The notes under the pieces are model-generated. The model was not told the DNA's origin. It saw only the letters and a list, made by a program, of their open reading frames with translations, and did no database searches. From positions 1 through 38,231 of the forward strand of contig JAEULI010000087.1 in assembly GCA_016793845.1 (NCBI GenBank): 38,231 nt of DNA, written 5' to 3'. Positions 33,139 to 38,231 of the stretch are shown piece after piece. This stretch comes from Sphingosinicella sp. GTDB lineage: Bacteria > Pseudomonadota > Alphaproteobacteria > Sphingomonadales > Sphingomonadaceae. The first letter of the stretch is position 1; each line of letters starts with the position of its first letter. Both the position numbers and the translations under genes were made by a program.

Positions 33139-33178
33139 CGCATTAACGCGCAGTGGTGATATCCGCCAATCTGCCGAA

Positions 33179-33246
33179 ATGACACAAAATGAAAATTTGA
33201 GGCTCTCAATGCGCATTTTCTCATTGAAATAATCATTTTTTGTCAT
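33179..33246. promoter_or_regulatory. 13-bp inverted repeat, candidate DeoR-type operator
   Basis: ATGACACAAAATG (33179-33191) and CATTTTTTGTCAT (33234-33246) are inverted copies matching at 12 of 13 positions, 42 bases apart. The AT-rich arms contrast with the surrounding GC-rich DNA. The right arm lies between the -35 and -10 of the receptor promoter, where a bound repressor would block transcription. Two distant arms fit looping or tetramer binding, as known for DeoR-type repressors. Confidence 0.5.
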
Positions 33247-33252
33247 CATTAA
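33224..33252 (+). promoter_or_regulatory. Candidate sigma-70 promoter of the large TonB receptor gene
   Basis: TTGAAA (33224-33229) and CATTAA (33247-33252) are 17 bases apart, about 56 bases upstream of the start codon. The rest of the 276-base divergent gap (33033-33308) holds the operator-like repeat and the repressor promoter; no further gene is seen. Confidence 0.45.
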
Positions 33253-33308
33253 TGAGAATCGGAGATGCCGACAAAGGCATCCTTATTGATCCAAGGGGGA
33301 GAATGCCA

Positions 33309-36188
33309 ATGAAGACTCGGACTGTTTCATCGAACGTTGCACGTCTCCTGACGGGCACGGGTCTTGTGATGGGTGCCCTTCTTGCAGCGGCGCCTCTCCA
33401 TGCGCAGGAAGCGTCGGCAACCGATGCGGCCGATGAAGACGCTGTCATTCTTGTGACCGGTTCGCGCATTCAGCGCGACGGCTACGATCAGCCGACGCCT
33501 GTCACCGTCGCCACCACCGAGGATCTCCTCCTCTCCGTGCCCACCAGCATTGCAGATGGCCTCAACCGTCTGCCGCAATTCTCCGGATCGCGCAGCCGCA
33601 CGTTCTGCTGCGAGGTTTCTTCGGTGGGCAACTATCTGAACCTGCGCGGCCTCGGCACCACGCGCACGCTCGTGCTGCTCGACAGCCGCCGCGTCGTGCC
33701 GACGCGCGAAAGCGGCGATGTCGACGTCAACCTGCTGCCGGAATTGCTGATCCAGCGCGTCGACGTGGTGACCGGCGGCGCGTCTGCGGCTTACGGTTCG
33801 GATGCGGTGTCCGGCGTCGTCAACTATGTCATCGACAATCGCTTCGAAGGGATCAAGGCGAACGGCCAGCTCGGTATTTCGAACTATGGCGATGACGAAA
33901 CCGTGAAGCTCGGCATCGCGGGCGGCGCAAGCTTCAGTGAAGGGCGCGGCCATTTCGTGATCGGCGTGGAGCACTTCCGGATCGGCGGTATCTCCTCGCT
34001 GAATGATCGTCCAACGTCGCGGCGGGGCGCTCTCCTTGCCGGCAACGGAACTGCGGCCACCCCGTATGAAACAATTGGGGGTGCCCGGCATAATGTCTCG
34101 ACCTATGGCGGCGTGATCATCAACGCAGCGGGGCTCCCCGTGGCCAATGCCGGTGCGCCGCTTGCGGGCACAAAGTTTCTCACCGGTGGTGCCGCCAGTG
34201 CGTTCCAGTTCGGTACGGCAATCCCGGGTTCTCCGGCATTCTCCGTCGGCGGCGATGGCATTCTCAACAATCTCGCGGACCCGGCGCAATCTCTGGAAAC
34301 GCAGAAGATTTACAGCCGTTTATCCTACGACTTTTCGGATAATCTGACAGCCTATGTCCGCGTCAACGCAGGCGTCTCCAAAACCGAGGGTGATGTGCTT
34401 GCCGATCATCGGTCAGGCGCTGCCGCGTACACGATTTTCCGGAACAATGCCTATCTACCCGCCGCCATTGCCCAGCAGATGGACCTGGCGGGCGTGCAGT
34501 CGTTCCGTCTCGCGCGTTTCAACCGCGATATCGGGCCCATGCGGCTCGACTATGTCAACAACACCTTCGACGTGAATCTCGGCCTGGAAGGCAAGCTTGG
34601 CGATGCCTGGAGCTGGGCTGTTTCCTATGGCCATGGCGAGACACGCCTGAAGGGCCGCGTCCACAACGTCTCGAACCTCGCGAAGCTTTATGCTGCCGCT
34701 GATGCCGTCGTCGATCCGGTAAGTGGGAATATTGTTTGCAACGTCACGCTCACAAACCCCGGAGCTTTTCCGGGATGCGTGCCGATGAATTTGTTCGGTG
34801 AAGGCGCGCCTTCACAAGCTTCGAAGGCCTATGCTTTCGGCACAAGCAGCCAGTTCGTGAAGAACACGCAGGATGTGTTCGCCGCCGAAATTCAGGGAGA
34901 CGTTTTCGAACTCCCGGCAGGACCGGTTTCCGTCGCGCTCGGCGCGGAATACCGCGAACGCAGCTTGCTCGAAAAGTCGAATGAAATCGCCGTCGGCCAA
35001 ATCCAGGCGACAGGCATCCGAGGCTTCCCCGGTTCATTCTGCCCAACGCTCGCAACGTGCCGCTACGGTGGTTGGAACCAGGGTAATTTCGGTACGGCGG
35101 ACGCCAGCGACAACGTGAAGGAAGGTTTCATCGAAGCGCTCGTCCCGCTGCTGCGCGATGCGCCGCTGGCCGAGGAACTCGATCTCAATGCGGCCTTCCG
35201 CTACACCGACTATAAGAACAGCGGTGGTGTTGAGACCTGGAAGATCGGTCTTTCCTACAAACCGTTCGAGGACCTCCGCATCCGTGCCGCGCGCTCGCGC
35301 GACATCCGGGCGCCCAACCTGTTCGAACTGTTCGCAGGGCCGGTCAATGCTTTCCAGCCGGGCTTGACCGATCCCTTGACAGGACAAACCAACGTCATCG
35401 CAGTCACGCGCACACAGGGTAATCCCAATCTCAAACCCGAAAAGGCGGATACGCTGACCGTCGGCTTCGTCTACACGCCGTCGTGGCTTCCCGGCTTCTC
35501 TGGCTCGGTCGACTATTACGAGATCGATATCAGCGGGGCACTGAGCGCAACAACGTCTCAGGGAACTCTCGATGCGTGTCAGCGCGGCGATACGGTCGCG
35601 TGCTCGCTCATCACGCGTGATCCGTCCACCAGCGCGATCCAGCAGATCGTGCTGCAGCAGATCAACCTGAACAGCCGCCTCGCCCGCGGTATCGACTTCG
35701 ATCTCTCCTATCGCAGCGAGATTGGAAGTGGTGAACTAGGGGCACGTGCGCAGTTCAGCCGGACGCTCGACTACATCGATACTGTCGGCGGCGTGAAGAC
35801 GCAGCAGGCAGGCTTCTACAACACGGGCAACCAGCTCTCGCTGCCCAAGTGGCGCGGCAACGTGAGCCTTGACTACACGATCGGCGCGTTCAGCCTGTTC
35901 GTGCAGGAGCGGTATATCGGCAGCATCACCCAGATGCCGCCGCTTCCGGGGCAGGTCTTCGCGAAGCCGAAGATCGGTGCTGTTTTGTACACCGACATCA
36001 CGGCGACCATGAAGGTGCAGGGGCTTGGCGGCGATTTCGAGATCTACGGAACCGTCAACAATCTCTTCAACCGCAAGCCGCCGTTCATCGGCAATCGGTT
36101 CGCCGCTGGTCTTGGCTTCCCGACGCCTCCGAACCTCTATGATCTCGACAACCGCTACTTTACGGTTGGCGCGAGAGTGAAGTTCTAG
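33309..36188 (+). CDS. TonB-dependent receptor, large carbohydrate-type (959 aa)
   Basis: Outer-membrane receptor with a signal peptide ending LHA-QE near residue 33, a TonB-box-like VILVTGSRI, and the plug NYLNLRGLGTTRTLVLLDSR followed by RVDVVTGGASAAYGSDAVSG. The long barrel ends with FTVGARVKF, including the terminal Phe. This plug style is the common one in sphingomonad and xanthomonad receptors tied to plant-saccharide use. It would import an oligosaccharide or glycoside whose degradation is encoded by the neighbouring genes. ATG at 33309 has GGGGGAG seven bases upstream; the ATG at 33303 is too close to it. Transcription is divergent from the DeoR repressor, and the cupin gene follows after 27 bases, so the three downstream genes form one unit. 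Confidence 0.92.
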   Translation: MKTRTVSSNVARLLTGTGLVMGALLAAAPLHAQEASATDAADEDAVILVTGSRIQRDGYDQPTPVTVATTEDLLLSVPTSIADGLNRLPQFSGSRSRTFCCEVSSVGNYLNLRGLGTTRTLVLLDSRRVVPTRESGDVDVNLLPELLIQRVDVVTGGASAAYGSDAVSGVVNYVIDNRFEGIKANGQLGISNYGDDETVKLGIAGGASFSEGRGHFVIGVEHFRIGGISSLNDRPTSRRGALLAGNGTAATPYETIGGARHNVSTYGGVIINAAGLPVANAGAPLAGTKFLTGGAASAFQFGTAIPGSPAFSVGGDGILNNLADPAQSLETQKIYSRLSYDFSDNLTAYVRVNAGVSKTEGDVLADHRSGAAAYTIFRNNAYLPAAIAQQMDLAGVQSFRLARFNRDIGPMRLDYVNNTFDVNLGLEGKLGDAWSWAVSYGHGETRLKGRVHNVSNLAKLYAAADAVVDPVSGNIVCNVTLTNPGAFPGCVPMNLFGEGAPSQASKAYAFGTSSQFVKNTQDVFAAEIQGDVFELPAGPVSVALGAEYRERSLLEKSNEIAVGQIQATGIRGFPGSFCPTLATCRYGGWNQGNFGTADASDNVKEGFIEALVPLLRDAPLAEELDLNAAFRYTDYKNSGGVETWKIGLSYKPFEDLRIRAARSRDIRAPNLFELFAGPVNAFQPGLTDPLTGQTNVIAVTRTQGNPNLKPEKADTLTVGFVYTPSWLPGFSGSVDYYEIDISGALSATTSQGTLDACQRGDTVACSLITRDPSTSAIQQIVLQQINLNSRLARGIDFDLSYRSEIGSGELGARAQFSRTLDYIDTVGGVKTQQAGFYNTGNQLSLPKWRGNVSLDYTIGAFSLFVQERYIGSITQMPPLPGQVFAKPKIGAVLYTDITATMKVQGLGGDFEIYGTVNNLFNRKPPFIGNRFAAGLGFPTPPNLYDLDNRYFTVGARVKF

Positions 36189-36215
36189 GGCCGGGACAGG
36201 CCTGGGGAGGGATCA

Positions 36216-37493
36216 ATGCTGGATCGTGCTGCCGAACCGCGGGATATTCGTGCGCTTCGGACTCTGGAAGGTGATGTCGGCAGCGCGGTTGACGCGGCGC
36301 TTGAGCGGGGTGGCGGCCTGTTGCGGCTGGCACCCTGCTGGGTCCCGCGCTCCTTCCTGCATCCCGGCCGCCGGCTGAAGCTCGATCCGCGTGATCTCTA
36401 TGCGTTCGGACTTTCGCGGGGTGGGATAGACGAGCGCTGGTTCGGTTCGACGACTGAAGCGGCGAACGAGGGCCGCGTGCACGACGAAGGGCTCAGCTAT
36501 GTCGTCGATGGCGCACACCGCTTCACGCTTCGCGATGCCGTCGCCGCGCGCGGGGAAACCCTGATAGGACCAAGCCTGTGGCAGACCTATGGGCGCTGGC
36601 CGGTCTATTCCAAGTTCTTCGACAATATGGGTCCGATCCCGCTCCACATGCACCAGGATGCGTATCACGCAAGCCTTGTGGGTCAGGAAGGCAAACCTGA
36701 AGGCTATTATTTCCCGCCGCAGCACAACGCGGTCGACAATGCCTTTCCGCACACCTTCTTCGGCCTGGTGCCGGGGACGACGAAGGCTGATGTCCGCGCA
36801 GCGCTGGCGCGCTGGGAGGAGGGCGACAACGGTATTCTCGATCTCTCCGCGGCGTACCGTCTCCGGCCCGGAAGCGGCTGGCTCGTCGGGCCGGGCATCC
36901 TGCACGCACCGGGCTCGCTCTGCACATACGAGCCGCAATGGGGATCGGACGTGTTCGGCATGTACCAGAACCTCTGCGAAGGGCGTGCCGTTCCCCGAGA
37001 CCTTCTGGTCAAAGATGTCGCCCCCGCGCGCGCCGACGATCTCGACCACCTCGTCGAGCAGCTCGATTGGGAATCGAACGTCGATCCGAACTTCAAGCGC
37101 AACCACTATCTCGAGCCCGTGCTCGTCTCCGATACGCGTGCGAAAGGCTATGCGGATCGCTGGGTCGTATATGGGCGCGTCAAGGGCAAGCAGTGGTTCA
37201 CGGCGCGGGAACTGACCGTCGATCCGGGGTGCCGCTGCACGATCACCGAGCCGGGCGCGACGAGCCTGATCGTTGTGCAGGGTCGCGGCGCGGTGAACAA
37301 CCTGCCGGTCCGTTCGCCCGCAATGATCGGTTTCCACGAACTCACCGAGGATGAGGTTTTCGTCAGTCACACCGCGGCGCGCGCGGGCGTGACATACGAG
37401 AATCTCTCGGCGACCGAACCGCTGGTGATCCTGCGCTATTTCGGGCCGGAAGAAGACCCCGATGCGCCGGATGTCGGTGGCACGCTGCAGTGA
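36216..37493 (+). CDS. Type I phosphomannose-isomerase-like cupin protein (425 aa)
   Basis: Cytoplasmic protein with a bicupin layout. Residues 128-190 read WPVYSKFFDN, IPLHMHQDAYHA, GKPEGYY and FFGLVPGTTK, paralleling the phosphomannose isomerase blocks for lysine-aspartate, VQVHP, GKTEMWY and the following GF-x-PG-T. The four metal ligands would be H144, H146, E162 and H230 (GPGILHAPG). The usual first ligand is Gln, so this is a His-for-Gln variant. A second cupin-like part follows (about 320-420). An aldose-ketose isomerase role on the released sugar is plausible, but an epimerase or lyase cannot be excluded. ATG at 36216 follows GGGGAGG at good spacing. Its TGA overlaps the GTG start of the glycosidase gene, so they are coupled. 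Confidence 0.72.
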   Translation: MLDRAAEPRDIRALRTLEGDVGSAVDAALERGGGLLRLAPCWVPRSFLHPGRRLKLDPRDLYAFGLSRGGIDERWFGSTTEAANEGRVHDEGLSYVVDGAHRFTLRDAVAARGETLIGPSLWQTYGRWPVYSKFFDNMGPIPLHMHQDAYHASLVGQEGKPEGYYFPPQHNAVDNAFPHTFFGLVPGTTKADVRAALARWEEGDNGILDLSAAYRLRPGSGWLVGPGILHAPGSLCTYEPQWGSDVFGMYQNLCEGRAVPRDLLVKDVAPARADDLDHLVEQLDWESNVDPNFKRNHYLEPVLVSDTRAKGYADRWVVYGRVKGKQWFTARELTVDPGCRCTITEPGATSLIVVQGRGAVNNLPVRSPAMIGFHELTEDEVFVSHTAARAGVTYENLSATEPLVILRYFGPEEDPDAPDVGGTLQ

Positions 37494-38231
37494 CAGCACC
37501 TTCCGCGAAGCGGTATCGCGACAGTCGTCACCGATTGCTGGTCGACATGCACATCCCGGACTGGGATGCGGGATTTCTGGCAAACTACGATCCGGCAGCC
37601 ATCGCGCAGGCGGCGCGAAAAATGGGCGCGGATGGCGTCATGCTCTATTTCCAGAGCCATGTCGGGCTCTGCTATTGGCCGACGCGCACGGGGGTTCGTC
37701 ACGCCGCGGCGCGTGACCGCGATCTCGCCGGAGAGACGCTTGCCGCGCTTCGCGCTGATGGCCTGCCAGTCTGCGCCTACTACAGCGTCAATTTCAACAA
37801 TCAGGTCTGGACCGAGAATCCGGACTGGCGATTGCAACCGGCCGCCGCCGCGACGGTCGGTATTCTGCCGCGCGAACGCTACGGTATCGTTTGCCTGAAT
37901 GCAGAAGGCTACCGCGCGTTCGTTCAATCGCAGATCGCCGAAATCTGCAGCTACGATGTCGATGCGGTGTTCTTCGACATGATGTGGTGGAATGGCGTTT
38001 GCCGTTGCCCATCATGCGTTTCCCGATATGCGCGGGAACATGATGGTGCCGCCATCCCCTCGATGGTCGATTGGTCGGATCCGGCGTGGACGCGGTTCCA
38101 GGCGGCGCGTGAACGCTGGCTTGCGGAATGGACGATTCAGCTCCGCGACTGGGTAAAAGCGGAAAAGCCGGACGCCGACGTTTATCACAACTTCGCGCTC
38201 GCCGTTTCGAACTGGACCCGGGGCATCAGCA
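37490..38231 (+). CDS. Fucosidase/GHL6-like glycoside hydrolase, 3' end cut off (247 aa seen)
   Basis: The open frame begins with GTG at 37490, overlapping the previous stop (GTGA), and runs off the right edge. Visible text is LVDMHIPDWD, DGVMLYFQSHVGLCYWPTRT, LAALRADGLPVCAYYSVNFN and DVDAVFFDMMWW, which follows the first strands of a TIM-barrel hydrolase related to alpha-L-fucosidases and the GHL6 group. The Asp in FFDMMWW is the position expected for a nucleophile. A C-x-C-x2-C cluster (codons at 38000-38017) follows directly and may bind a metal or shape the active site. No signal peptide, so it acts on imported sugar. The missing 3' part prevents a firm family call. Confidence 0.75.
   Translation, partial: MTAPSAKRYRDSRHRLLVDMHIPDWDAGFLANYDPAAIAQAARKMGADGVMLYFQSHVGLCYWPTRTGVRHAAARDRDLAGETLAALRADGLPVCAYYSVNFNNQVWTENPDWRLQPAAAATVGILPRERYGIVCLNAEGYRAFVQSQIAEICSYDVDAVFFDMMWWNGVCRCPSCVSRYAREHDGAAIPSMVDWSDPAWTRFQAARERWLAEWTIQLRDWVKAEKPDADVYHNFALAVSNWTRGIS

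Overview
The window looks like a chromosomal stretch of a GC-rich alphaproteobacterium, most likely of the Sphingomonadales. I infer this from three TonB-dependent receptors that each sit beside exported hydrolases, twin-arginine and lipoprotein hydrolases, a DeoR-controlled saccharide locus and strong GC-ending codon bias. No rRNA, tRNA, CRISPR array, IS element or phage gene is visible. Both ends cut through genes. Intergenic space is small and many neighbours overlap by 1-17 bases, so most genes belong to a few long transcripts.

Region 1 (1-6436, minus strand) is one probable transcription unit. In transcript order it holds a Tat-type lipoprotein serine hydrolase of the beta-lactamase/S12 fold, an exported protein with two copies of an alpha/beta-barrel-like half, a compact TonB-dependent receptor, an exported alpha/beta hydrolase, and the start of an IorA-type [2Fe-2S] subunit. 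Two adjoining hairpins lie in the receptor's leader, one of them covering its Shine-Dalgarno sequence.

Region 2 (6437-21752) is the most unusual part. A siderophore-type TonB receptor is followed by a four-gene cluster joined by ATGA overlaps: an isocitrate/isopropylmalate-type dehydrogenase, a small cupin, a SAM methyltransferase and a compact aconitase-family hydratase. A CitMHS metal-citrate symporter follows. Next come an orphan FbpA-like binding protein on the opposite strand and a TctD/TctE-type two-component system, then an exported M20 peptidase, a PepSY membrane protein and an SGNH hydrolase. The simplest reading is uptake, sensing and oxidation of a metal-chelating tricarboxylate, possibly a citrate-like iron ligand. 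That reading is inference.

Region 3 (21753-27139) has an exported class A beta-lactamase-like protein whose omega loop lacks the catalytic Glu, and an exported D-aminoacylase-type amidohydrolase. Convergent to these is a minus-strand unit encoding an exported Rid-family protein, a Tat-exported M19-like dipeptidase and PobA (4-hydroxybenzoate 3-monooxygenase). Several of these enzymes have altered metal or catalytic residues.

Region 4 (27228-38231) is a saccharide-utilisation locus: an HSL-family esterase coupled to a GH78-like alpha-L-rhamnosidase, a GPH-type sugar symporter, a DeoR-family repressor, a large TonB receptor, a phosphomannose-isomerase-like cupin protein, and a partial fucosidase/GHL6-like glycoside hydrolase running off the right edge. 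An inverted repeat between the divergent repressor and receptor genes is a candidate operator, with one arm inside the receptor promoter.
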